Shown piece after piece: positions 53,898 to 60,493 of a stretch of 64,000 nucleotides of DNA. This DNA is from Flavobacterium fragile. Its GTDB lineage: Bacteria; Bacteroidota; Bacteroidia; Flavobacteriales; Flavobacteriaceae. Positions within the stretch are counted from its first letter, which is position 1. The number at the start of each line of letters is the position of its first letter. The notes beneath the pieces are model-generated. The model ran no database searches. It was not told the origin of the DNA and saw only the letters and a program-made list of their open reading frames with translations. The DNA lies in assembly GCF_023634865.1 (NCBI RefSeq), contig NZ_JAMLJN010000006.1:124001-188000 (forward strand), written 5' to 3'. The position numbers and the translations under genes are program-made.

Positions 53898-54962
53898 ATG
53901 AAAAAAATTATAATAGCAGTTACACTAAGTATTTTATATGGCTGTAATCAATCTGAAAATACAGAAGCTAAATCAATAACTCCTTTAATGGAAGAAGCAA
54001 GTAATTTATTCAAATCAATTACGTCACTTCCTTATGAAGATTTACCTGAAAATTATCAAGAATTAAATAATCCTGTAAATATTACTTCCATTGATTTATC
54101 AAATTCAATGAGTGACAAAGTAATTTTAGGTAAAATGTTGTATTTCGATAAGAGATTATCTAAAGAAGGTAACATCAGTTGTAATTCTTGCCACAATTTA
54201 AATACGTATGGTGTAGACAATTTACCAACTTCTCCGGGTGACGAACATAAATTTGGTAATAGAAATTCACCAACAGTAATATACGCCTCATTACATGCCA
54301 ATCAATTTTGGGATGGAAGAGCCAAAGATGTGGAAGAACAAGCAGGAATGCCTATTTTAAATCCTGTAGAACATAACATCCCATCAGAAAAATTTTTAGA
54401 AGATCGTTTAAGAGGCATACCTGAATATCAAATGTGGTTTAAAAAAGTTTTTCCAAATGAACAAGAACCCATTAGCTACAAAAACCTAACAAATGCCATA
54501 GGAGCTTTTGAAAGAAGATTAATTCCTGAAAGTAGATTTGATAAATGGTTAAATGGTGATGATAAAGTACTTACTGAAAAAGAAAAAGCAGGTTTAGCTT
54601 CTTTTATAAATAATGGCTGTGTAGCATGTCATAGTGGAGTAGCGGTTGGTGGTCAAATGATGCAGAAATTTGGATTGTATGGAAATTACTGGGAACACAC
54701 TAAAAGTAAAAATATTGACAACGGTTTGTACGAAATTACTAAAAATGAAGCGGATAAATATGTTTTCAAAGCGCCTAGTTTAAGAAATATCGAAAAAACA
54801 GGACCTTATTTTCACGATGGTTCAGTAAAAAGTTTAGCAGAAGCTATTAAAATTATGAGCAAGCTTCAAAATAATAAAGAATTATCAAATCAAGAAGTTG
54901 ACGAAATGATAGCTTTTCTAAAAACATTAACAGCGGATGTTGACATGAAATATAAACAATAA
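53898..54962 (+). CDS. Cytochrome c peroxidase (CCP/MauG family, dihaem), lipoprotein
   Basis: 354 aa. Lipobox LYGC (Cys15). Haem motifs CNSCH (residues 95-99) and CVACH (about 241-245), the dihaem plan of bacterial CCP. It reduces hydrogen peroxide in the periplasm with electrons from small c cytochromes. TSPGDEHKFGNRNSPTVIYASLHANQFWDGRAKDVEEQAG is the typical CCP block after haem 1 (cited in parts: NRNSPT, FWDGRA). It complements the peroxiredoxin and Dps. Confidence 0.92.
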   Translation: MKKIIIAVTLSILYGCNQSENTEAKSITPLMEEASNLFKSITSLPYEDLPENYQELNNPVNITSIDLSNSMSDKVILGKMLYFDKRLSKEGNISCNSCHNLNTYGVDNLPTSPGDEHKFGNRNSPTVIYASLHANQFWDGRAKDVEEQAGMPILNPVEHNIPSEKFLEDRLRGIPEYQMWFKKVFPNEQEPISYKNLTNAIGAFERRLIPESRFDKWLNGDDKVLTEKEKAGLASFINNGCVACHSGVAVGGQMMQKFGLYGNYWEHTKSKNIDNGLYEITKNEADKYVFKAPSLRNIEKTGPYFHDGSVKSLAEAIKIMSKLQNNKELSNQEVDEMIAFLKTLTADVDMKYKQ

Positions 54963-55193
54963 ACACTTTTAAAACAGAAGGGTTGATTCATAAAATCTGA
55001 ATTCAAAGACCAAGCTAATACAAAAGTTTTTATATCTGATCTTTAAAATAAGATAACGTTTTATTATATTTGAAAGAGTAACGATTGGCATACTTATTTT
55101 TTTAATAAGAATCCTGTAAACCCTTATTAAAAATAATGTATTAAAACACATACGGTAACTTAAGAATAATAAATACTATAAAAGAATAATACA

Positions 55194-55670
55194 ATGGAAA
55201 ATTTAAACAACATAGGTCTTGACAAATCAAAATCAGAGGAATTAGCAAAAAAATTAAATATTTTATTGGCTAACTATTCCATTTTCTACCAAAACACTAG
55301 AGGGTATCATTGGAATGTAAAAGGGCATAAATTCTTTGAATTGCACTTGAAATTTGAAGAATTATATAATGACTTACTTTTAAAAATGGATGAAGTGGCG
55401 GAGCGCATTTTAACACTTGGTCACACGCCAAGTCATAAGTATTCAGACTATAAATTAACCTCTACATTACAAGAAAGTAATCAGGTATCAGATGGTATTA
55501 AAGCGGTAGAAGAAATTGTTAATTCTTTCAAAATTACAATTACTTTACAAAGAGAATTATTAGAATTATCATCCGAAACAGGTGACGAAGGTACTAGCGC
55601 ACTAATGAGTGATTACATAAGAGCCCAAGAAAAATTAGTATGGATGTATTCTTCATTTTTAAATAATTAA
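55194..55670 (+). CDS. dps: Dps family DNA-binding ferritin-like protein
   Basis: 158 aa. The ferroxidase residues lie in YHWNVKGHKFFELHLKFEELYNDLL (about 40-64, His and the Asp/Glu pair) and the second helix pair DEVAERILTLGHTP. It oxidises Fe(II) with peroxide, stores iron and protects DNA. It does not show the FNR spacing; the -7 candidate TATATTTG (55065-55072) lies 120 bp upstream without a good -33. It is the last cargo gene before the repeat region. Confidence 0.92.
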   Translation: MENLNNIGLDKSKSEELAKKLNILLANYSIFYQNTRGYHWNVKGHKFFELHLKFEELYNDLLLKMDEVAERILTLGHTPSHKYSDYKLTSTLQESNQVSDGIKAVEEIVNSFKITITLQRELLELSSETGDEGTSALMSDYIRAQEKLVWMYSSFLNN

Positions 55671-55727
55671 TCAATAACTCAACAGGTTTAATAGGCACTT
55701 ATTCTATTATAGTAATTTTAGAATAGA

Positions 55728-55773
55728 AGCGAAAGGCTCGGGCATTCTTGGTTTCCATTACGTCATCCTGAGC
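55728..55773 (+). repeat. 46-bp dispersed repeat, copy 3
   Basis: 45 of 46 bases as in 31935-31980, same orientation. Followed by a REP-like stem (tcctgagcatgcctgggctg, then agcttgtcgaag and cgaagggccc). Confidence 0.9.
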
Positions 55774-55884
55774 ATGCCTGGGCTGAGCTTGTCGAAGTGT
55801 CGAAGGGCCCACTGTCCGTTAAACATGGTATCACTCCCATTGGGGCTAGTTAGTAAGCAATTGGCTTTCTTGTTGTCTTTTTTT

Positions 55885-55912
55885 AATAGGAACGTTTCGC
55901 TAAGTTATTTGC
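55885..55912 (+). repeat. Imperfect direct repeat, left copy (aataggaacg)
   Basis: aataggaacgtttcgctaag and ttatttgc correspond to aataggaacgctaccgctaa and cgtaatttgc at 56432-56461. The two copies bracket the nested palindrome and dif-like pair. Confidence 0.65.
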
Positions 55913-55967
55913 GCCCACCCAGTCCATAGTTTATCCTGAGCTATGCCGAAGGGCTCCCCACCGCACA

Positions 55968-56190
55968 AGTGGTATTTTGTGTGTTTTTAGCACTTGTTTT
56001 CCCCACAGTAAGTCAATAAAAAAAGGCTCCCTGTTTTCAACTAAAAAGCACAAATCCGTTAACCGTCATCCTGAGCATGCCTGTGCTGAGCTTGTCGAAG
56101 TATCGAAGGGCCCTCGCGCACAGTCCGCCTTTTTTTATCCACTTACACCCAATCCAAAAAACAAACGCTAAAAACACACAAAAACCACTC
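55968..56190. repeat. Giant nested inverted repeat
   Basis: Outer arms: agtgg..tgtgtgtttttagc (55968-55991) and gctaaaaacacaca..ccact (56167-56190), about 23 bp with one mismatch/indel. Inner arms: gtaagtcaataaaaaaaggc (56008-56027) and gcctttttttatccacttac (56127-56146), 18 of 20 matching. A REP-like element (56065-56115) fills the centre. The whole 223 bp can fold into a long two-tier hairpin. Confidence 0.75.
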
Positions 56191-56194
56191 CCAA

Positions 56195-56282
56195 GCTATT
56201 ATTACATAATAAACCTTATAATTCATTCCCAACACCCCACGCAGTCCCCCTGAAAGTTATAAGGGTTATTATGTAAAATAGC
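56195..56282. repeat. Inverted pair of dif-like sites
   Basis: 56195-56223 (gctattattacataataaac...) and 56255-56282 are imperfect reverse complements. The right site reads GAAAGTTATAA, GGGTTA, TTATGTAAAAT (56252-56279): two 11-bp arms and a 6-bp centre, as in XerCD dif or pdif sites; TTATGTAAAAT differs by one base from the XerD-arm TTATGTTAAAT. The left site has the same order in the opposite direction. Confidence 0.55.
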
Positions 56283-56431
56283 CGCACTCCCCAACATCCC
56301 AACGCGCAAAAGACGCCATTCATTCCAGTTGCCACACCTTCCCAACGCTCAGCGGCTATTCATGAGCTCCCTAGGCAAAATAATAAATAAGCGAATAAAT
56401 ATCCGCTCCCAGCCGCACCCACCCGAAAAAA

Positions 56432-56461
56432 AATAGGAACGCTACCGCTAACGTAATTTGC
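56432..56461 (+). repeat. Imperfect direct repeat, right copy (aataggaacg)
   Basis: See the left copy at 55885. Followed by a cattgtttttt run. Confidence 0.6.
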
Positions 56462-56741
56462 ATTGTTTTTTGAAGATGCTTCCCATTTTCAGTTCAGGCA
56501 CTCCACTGAACACTAAAAACTGAATACTGAACACTTTCAAAGCATCCTCAAAAATCAAACTATCACAAGAGTGTATTTTTATTTGCATCCACAACCGATA
56601 CACCACGAAAGCAAATAAAAAAACACCCTTGTTTACCAGTCCCGATTGAACACCCCTAAAACCCCATTTCATAAGAACATTTGGGGTAAACATTTTTACA
56701 AAAAAAAGGATAAAAAAGAAGCCAAAGGTTTGTTCCGGGTA

Positions 56742-56857
56742 TTCAAAAAAGCAAGTTCAAGCCGTTCCGGTTATTTGAATTTTTTTTTCGAGTAATTCCT
56801 TCAAAACGAAACGATCAAACAAGAAAAAAAAATTCAAAAAAAACTTGCTTTTTTGAA
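56742..56857. repeat. Nested hairpin: two perfect 16-bp stems
   Basis: ttcaaaaaagcaagtt (56742-56757) pairs with aacttgcttttttgaa (56842-56857). Inside, tttgaatttttttttc (56774-56789) pairs with gaaaaaaaaattcaaa (56823-56838). The apical loop is 33 bases and bulges are 16 and 3. Complementarity weakly extends to 56718 and 56890. Possible structured RNA, protein-binding site or oriT; it precedes the 140-aa gene by 140 bp. Confidence 0.78.
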
Positions 56858-56998
56858 ACCCTCCACAAGGCAAGACGGCTTTCTTTTTTTTCCTTTTTTC
56901 TTTTGCAAAAATGTGTGTGGGGCATCTCGGTTTCCATTCACATTTCGGGCAATCACGAAGGAAATACGAAGGAAGTTAACCTGTTAAATCCTTGAACT

Positions 56999-57421
56999 AT
57001 GGACACAATTTTTATCAAAACCCACCAACCTGGGTCGCACTATGCCAAACCGCACTTTTTCGTATTATCAAAAGGACTGAATAGCGGAAAACCAAGCAAT
57101 GAACCTTTTACAAACAGCTTTGTACTTGTATTTCAAACCGAAGCTCAAAAAGAGGACATCTTTTGGATAGCCATGAGCCTATGGAAATCCAAATTCTGGA
57201 TGCCTTTTCTTCGCGGTTCGGTTATTCCGTTCTTATCCCTCTATGAATTCAAAAAAGAATTCAATCCAAAAGCAACCCGATTAATGCGAGAACACGAGCA
57301 GCACAAAAAAAACATCCAAGCACTAAAGCTGTTGCAAGAGCAGGAAAACCATTTCAATAAAAACATCCACCTCATCAACGAACTCAAAAACGCCATTATG
57401 ATGAGGTATAGAAGCAAATAA
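56999..57421 (+). CDS. DUF6943-like protein, 140 aa
   Basis: The start MDTIFIKTHQPGSHYAKPHFFVLSKGLNSGKPSNEPFTNSFVLVF.. resembles the conserved pattern of small Bacteroidota mobile-element proteins (PHFFxLSKGxNSGKP, WKSKFWMPFLRGSVIPF), recalled as DUF6943. The C-terminal half is a charged helix. Role unknown; frequent on integrative elements. It ends at a terminator (57427-57456). Confidence 0.7.
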   Translation: MDTIFIKTHQPGSHYAKPHFFVLSKGLNSGKPSNEPFTNSFVLVFQTEAQKEDIFWIAMSLWKSKFWMPFLRGSVIPFLSLYEFKKEFNPKATRLMREHEQHKKNIQALKLLQEQENHFNKNIHLINELKNAIMMRYRSK

Positions 57422-57426
57422 AAGTA

Positions 57427-57456
57427 AGCCTGGACTAATTTGTCTAGGCTTTTTTA
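57427..57456 (+). terminator. Terminator after the 140-aa gene
   Basis: aagcctggac (57427-57436) and gtctaggctt (57442-57451) pair with one mismatch, followed by ttttta. Confidence 0.82.
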
Positions 57457-57505
57457 TTGTAATTGGTTAGATAATTTAGTTTTTTTTTTATTTTTGAACA
57501 AAAAC

Positions 57506-57958
57506 ATGACAATGAATGATTTAGATTTACGTTTGATAAAACCAATTAAAAGAATTGAAAACTTTAAAAGTGAAACAAAAACTGTTTATATAATTCCTTG
57601 TCGTTTAATTGAAATAAATGAGAGGATTAACTCAAAAGCTTTTAGAATAAAAATTGAAAGATTAGATTTTTATTCAGGAAAATTGATAATTCATAAAGCT
57701 ATTACTTGGGAAAAAACACTTCAAATTTTTGATGAATTGAACTGTAAACTTCCTTTTATTACTGAATGCAAGTTTTATTACAATGAAAATGGTTTACAAA
57801 ATTTTGTTGTTTATGGAAAATTTAACACAAGTGGTATTGTAAATCTTTTTGATGAAGATATTGAAGATAATAAAATAGATTTATCTAAAATTTACAATGA
57901 TAATTATTCAGAACTCAGAAATTGGATTAAAACTAATGAAAATGGCATTTATTTATAA
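57506..57958 (+). CDS. Hypothetical protein, 150 aa
   Basis: Not recognised. The ATG at 57506 (MTMNDLDLRLIKPIKRIEN) is preferred over 57440, which overlaps the terminator. Lys/Asn/Ile-rich, soluble, mixed alpha/beta. TATTTTTG at 57489-57496 would start transcription a few bases before the ATG, nearly leaderless. It is the most AT-rich gene in the segment, unlike its neighbours, and may be a separate gain. Confidence 0.6.
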   Translation: MTMNDLDLRLIKPIKRIENFKSETKTVYIIPCRLIEINERINSKAFRIKIERLDFYSGKLIIHKAITWEKTLQIFDELNCKLPFITECKFYYNENGLQNFVVYGKFNTSGIVNLFDEDIEDNKIDLSKIYNDNYSELRNWIKTNENGIYL

Positions 57959-58108
57959 ATTTTAATATTTTTATAAACATCACACTCAACAATTTTGTTG
58001 TAAATATTTTTTTTCAGTATTTAAGATTTTTTTAATTTAATGATTACACTATTTATTGCATGTGTGACATATTAATGTAGTTTATATTATTCCACAAAAA
58101 ATAGAAAA

Positions 58109-58138
58109 AAAGCCTGAATTTTGTTCAGGCTTTCTCAT
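58109..58138. terminator. Bidirectional terminator
   Basis: aaagcctgaa (58109-58118) and ttcaggcttt (58124-58133), 10-bp stem, 5-base loop, A/T tracts both sides. A decayed copy (agcctgaacaaaattcag) lies outside the island at 60709-60726. Confidence 0.87.
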
Positions 58139-58169
58139 ACTCAGTAAAGGTTACCAATCAAAACTGAGC

Positions 58170-58343
58170 TTATTTCTTTTTTGAGGTTAGGTGTTTTAAA
58201 AACAACGTAACACCAAAACTCACTACTGCTCCAATAAAGGCTAAAACTATTGTTTTAAAGACATCTGCTGAGGTTAAATTGGGTATAACACTCAAAGCAA
58301 ATCCTCCAAAAGTTCCTGCCTTCAAAGTTAATGAATTATCCAT
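58170..58343 (-). CDS. Holin-like protein, 57 aa
   Basis: From the ATG at 58343 (MDNSLTLKAGTFGGFALSV), which overlaps the stop of the upstream gene by 8 bp. Two transmembrane segments (about 10-30 and 32-50) and a basic tail (LFLKHLTSKKK), the plan of small class II holins. A longer open frame upstream (to 58427) only reads the REP-like element and is not the real start. Last gene of the cassette 59845-58170. Confidence 0.72.
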   Translation of the reverse strand: MDNSLTLKAGTFGGFALSVIPNLTSADVFKTIVLAFIGAVVSFGVTLFLKHLTSKKK

Positions 58344-58620
58344 TCCGTCCAACGTCAGTTTCGGGCTTAACCTCATCTTTTTTGTTGCCTCGGGTGTCAT
58401 CCTGAGCTTGTCGAAGGGTGTCATCAACAGTAATTTGGCTTACTGCCGATAAAACACCGCCTGCAACGGCAGCATAACCCGCAACGGTTACAACAACAGC
58501 AGGTAAAGCAACTGGAGCAGCTACAATACTTCCACTTACTGCTAATAAGGCTAATCCAATGGTGCGCAACACCTTAAAAAATTTCGGAGTGGGTGCCTTA
58601 GCACGTTCTACTACATTCAT
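58336..58620 (-). CDS. Two-TM holin-like protein, 94 aa, with REP-encoded tail
   Basis: KAPTPKFFKVLRTIGLALLAVSGSIVAAPVALPAVVVTVAGYAAV (about 9-52, cited in parts: KAPTPKFFK, GLALLAVSG, AGYAAVAGG) gives two adjacent hydrophobic segments, the look of Bacteroidota phage holins. The tail LRQAQDDTRG (about residues 70-79) is encoded by a REP-like element (58378-58410), so the C-terminal extension is probably acquired. Overlaps the next gene by 8 bp; with DUF5675 it could export or lyse. Confidence 0.7.
   Translation of the reverse strand: MNVVERAKAPTPKFFKVLRTIGLALLAVSGSIVAAPVALPAVVVTVAGYAAVAGGVLSAVSQITVDDTLRQAQDDTRGNKKDEVKPETDVGRNG
58378..58410 (-). repeat. REP-like element inside a CDS
   Basis: gtgtcatcctgagcttgtcg and aagggtgtcatc (58393-58424) form the CCTGAGC-TTGTCGAAGG stem seen in intergenic copies; here it encodes LRQAQDD on the minus strand. 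Confidence 0.75.
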
Positions 58621-58661
58621 AATCTTTCTTTTTATGTCATTCCCCGACTAATCGGGAATCA

Positions 58662-59054
58662 CTATTGTACAATCAATTCCACACTTTCTTTGTTATCCAA
58701 AGCTTTATAAACTAAGTCTTTCAACTTTGTAAAAGCTTTTCTAGATAGTAAACCTAATCCAGGTCCAGAAAGTTTCGTAACAGGAGCAATACAACCACGC
58801 AATTCCTTTTGCGCATTATTGGCTGGATGTATCAAAATATAAGTTCTGTTCGGCACATCCACCAATTCCAAATGCCATTTGTATTTCGCACTATATCGCT
58901 TTCTAATAAAATATTTCCCTTCCGGAATACAGGAAATCCCACGTTCATTTCGTTTCCACGGCAATTCAATTGTATAACTAATCAATTTGCCTTCACATTC
59001 CAATTTTCCATTTGTTCCTTCAGGGAAATAAGTTCTAGTTAAAAACAGTATCAT
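58662..59054 (-). CDS. DUF5675 family protein (phage-lysis associated)
   Basis: 130 aa from the ATG at 59054 (MILFLTRTYFPEGTNGKLEC); an upstream ATG at 59063 is 3 codons longer. ELPWKRNERGISCIPEGKYF, YILIHPANNAQKELRGCIAPV are the DUF5675 blocks, with the C-x-P loop and the IHPAN motif resembling an L,D-transpeptidase-like/NlpC-like small fold associated with phage lysis and virion genes. It lies between the 252-aa structural-like protein and the holin-like genes. Confidence 0.8.
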   Translation of the reverse strand: MILFLTRTYFPEGTNGKLECEGKLISYTIELPWKRNERGISCIPEGKYFIRKRYSAKYKWHLELVDVPNRTYILIHPANNAQKELRGCIAPVTKLSGPGLGLLSRKAFTKLKDLVYKALDNKESVELIVQ

Positions 59055-59086
59055 ACTGACCACTTAAAACTGATCACTGACCACTA

Positions 59087-59845
59087 TTAAACGCCTCCGT
59101 CAACAGCAACAATCGATAACGGGTTAAAAGCTCCATTTTTCAATGGATACATTTGCCCATTAATTTGTTGGTAAAACTCCACACCAAGAGCCAAAACAAG
59201 TGGGTGAGTAGAGTTCGCAGTCACCGCATTACTCAAGTTAATCACTGCCGTAGCCGTAGCATCCCAAGGTAAAATCGCAGTTTCAGAAGTAGCCACTTCA
59301 TACGATTCTCCAGTAAAGTCAATTGCAGCACCTCCAGAAATCACTTTAAAGTGAGTAGTTCCACTCGGAGCAGCAATCATATTCGCAGGAATAAAAGCAG
59401 GAATACTAACATCCAAAGTTCCAGCTACTCGGTCAATATCCGTAGTAAAAGGAGCAAACAAAGAAGTTCCTAATTTTCCACGAATATTAAATTCAAAACC
59501 AAGAACCAATTCAATTTCGCCATCAATTACATTACGTAATCCTCTCTCACTCACAGCATCCATCTGGATAACCTTTACCATTTGTTGCGTCAAACGACTC
59601 ACCATTCTACCATCAGCAGAATTTAACAACAATGGACGTAAAGCAGTTCTTAAAAGCTTACCAGCCTTCCCTGCTCTACCAAATTCAGAACCGTTCTCAC
59701 GCGTTCTTTGAAACGCAGGGTCACTAGCAATTCTACTTGCCTCAATGCCACCTTTTTCACGAGCCAAATGCCCATCCTGCGTCTTATAAAAAGTAATATC
59801 CCCGATAGTACCTTTTAACTTAATTATGCCTTTCTGTCTAGCCAT
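59087..59845 (-). CDS. 252-aa structural-like protein (MARQKGxxKLKGTIG family)
   Basis: Known only as a conserved Flavobacteriia family beside DUF5675/holin genes; function unknown. N-terminus MARQKGIIKLKGTIGDITFY, then AREKGGIEASRI, RTRENGSEFGRAGKAGKLLR, DGRMVSRLTQQMVKVIQMDA, ERGLRNVIDGEIELVLGFEFN; beta-rich second half (SLFAPFTTDI; SIPAFIPANMIAAP). No signal peptide. It could be a virion-like or encapsulating protein or an extracellular matrix protein. A paralogue lies outside the island at 62629-63321 (SEFGLLSKT, LTKKMRSVLVYDT, DRGNRNLKTA). Confidence 0.7.
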   Translation of the reverse strand: MARQKGIIKLKGTIGDITFYKTQDGHLAREKGGIEASRIASDPAFQRTRENGSEFGRAGKAGKLLRTALRPLLLNSADGRMVSRLTQQMVKVIQMDAVSERGLRNVIDGEIELVLGFEFNIRGKLGTSLFAPFTTDIDRVAGTLDVSIPAFIPANMIAAPSGTTHFKVISGGAAIDFTGESYEVATSETAILPWDATATAVINLSNAVTANSTHPLVLALGVEFYQQINGQMYPLKNGAFNPLSIVAVDGGV

Positions 59846-60111
59846 AACTTCAAAATTTTAGTTCAACATTCTTTCACTTTCATAAATCATTCAAAACTCG
59901 GTTGCAACACTTTCTGAAATAATTACAGGGCAAATTTCCCACACAAAAACCATCAAAAAACCTCACCCCATACCAAATGTCCTAAACCAACACATTTGTC
60001 CTAAAAAGTCCTAAAAACACTTAAAGCTAGCCCATCAATCGACGTTAAATGAAAACATTAATTAAGTATCTTTAAGATATCTCAAAACCAAATCAAAAGC
60101 AATGTTAAAGT
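59846..60111. other. Upstream region of the structural-like gene with TCCTAAA repeats
   Basis: gtcctaaa occurs three times (near 59976-60016), in the cluster tgtcctaaaccaacacattt and gtcctaaaaagtcctaaaaa. Spacing about 11-20 bp. It may be a regulatory iteron cluster for the divergent gene pair 59845 (minus) and 60112 (plus). Confidence 0.55.
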
Positions 60112-60312
60112 ATGAATCAAATACCAAAAAGAGTTTGTATTTATCCAAAGGACATACAACGCATTACAGGTAAAAGTTATCGTCAAAGTACAAGAATATT
60201 AAATCAGATAAGAAAGTCGCTTAGAAAGCCTAAAAACAGTCTTGTAAGTATAGATGAGTTTTGTGAATACACGGGATTAAAATATGAACATGTTATAATT
60301 GTTATACTATAA
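60112..60312 (+). CDS. Small HTH-like protein, 66 aa, at the right end
   Basis: MNQIPKRVCIYPKDIQRITG, SYRQSTRILNQIRKSL and SIDEFCEYTGLKYEHV form a helical DNA-binding-like protein common at ends of Flavobacterium islands (not named). It is 158 bp inside attR. Possible role in excision or regulation of the lysis cassette. Confidence 0.65.
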   Translation: MNQIPKRVCIYPKDIQRITGKSYRQSTRILNQIRKSLRKPKNSLVSIDEFCEYTGLKYEHVIIVIL

Positions 60313-60405
60313 CTAAGTTTATTTTTTAAACAGCTAGTACAAAAGATTTTACTATATTTGTGTATTAAGATTTGTCAAAAAAGAATGTTTTTTTTGAGGT
60401 TTAAA

Positions 60406-60417
60406 ATCGAGACCCTA
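60406..60417 (+). repeat. Candidate integrase arm site (right end)
   Basis: atcgagacccta, identical to 16199-16210 near the left end. Confidence 0.5.
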
Positions 60418-60470
60418 GATAATTATTCTACAAAATACCTTTTAAATAAAGGCTAGTAAAGAGTGATACA

Positions 60471-60487
60471 AATCCCTCTTTCTCCGC
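60471..60487 (+). repeat. attR core: tRNA-Ser 3' end copy
   Basis: aatccctctttctccgc, 17 bp identical to the tRNA end (16071-16087). No tRNA cloverleaf upstream of it, so it is a bare att copy. The island inside edge is 60487. Confidence 0.88.
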
Positions 60488-60493
60488 AGAATT

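Larger units (their letters stand above)
55671..56998. other. 1.3-kb gene-free region rich in nested repeats
   Basis: No convincing gene. It contains the 46-bp dispersed repeat copy 3 (55728-55773), REP-like elements (55763-55810, 55930-55953, 56065-56115), a giant nested inverted repeat (55968-56190), a pair of dif-like sites (56195-56282), a direct repeat pair (55885-55912 and 56432-56461, tagged aataggaacg) and a second nested hairpin (56742-56857). The G+C is higher than in the flanks. Possible functions are an oriT, a replication origin or a hub for repeat insertion. Confidence 0.7.
16071..60487. mobile_element. 44.4-kb genomic island integrated in tRNA-Ser
   Basis: The element is bounded by a 17-bp direct repeat (16071-16087 and 60471-60487), the left copy being the tRNA-Ser 3' end. 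The integrase gene lies 288 bp inside the left end, transcribed inward. The island carries RteC, excisionase-like, DnaC-like, restriction, HipBA, respiration/metal and phage-like lysis genes. No relaxase, coupling protein or conjugation (tra) genes are seen, so it is more likely mobilisable or phage-satellite-like than self-conjugative. Each end is followed by its own terminator, consistent with exchange of the tRNA 3' flank. Confidence 0.88.

Noticed and set aside
55155..55168. GTAAC-like half-site upstream of dps as an eighth member of the FNR-type regulon
   Set aside because: No second half-site, and the distance to a -7 element does not match 36.5 bp.
55977..56171. Rightward 64-aa open frame with PHPEHACAELVEVSKG-like content
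   Set aside because: Reads the nested inverted repeat and REP-like element; not a gene.
56448..56693. Leftward 81-aa open frame in the repeat region
   Set aside because: It lies across repeats, is composed of low-confidence sequence and matches no family.
58344..58427. N-terminal extension of the 57-aa holin-like protein
   Set aside because: The extension (PFDKLRMT) is the REP-like element read in another frame and overlaps the upstream gene.
16375..60312. Conjugation (relaxase, T4CP, tra) genes that would make the island self-transmissible
   Set aside because: None recognised in any reading frame; only RteC and excision/replication genes resemble CTnDOT-type elements.
60471..60490. A second tRNA-Ser gene at the right end
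   Set aside because: Only the last 16 bases of the tRNA are present; no D or anticodon arm upstream.
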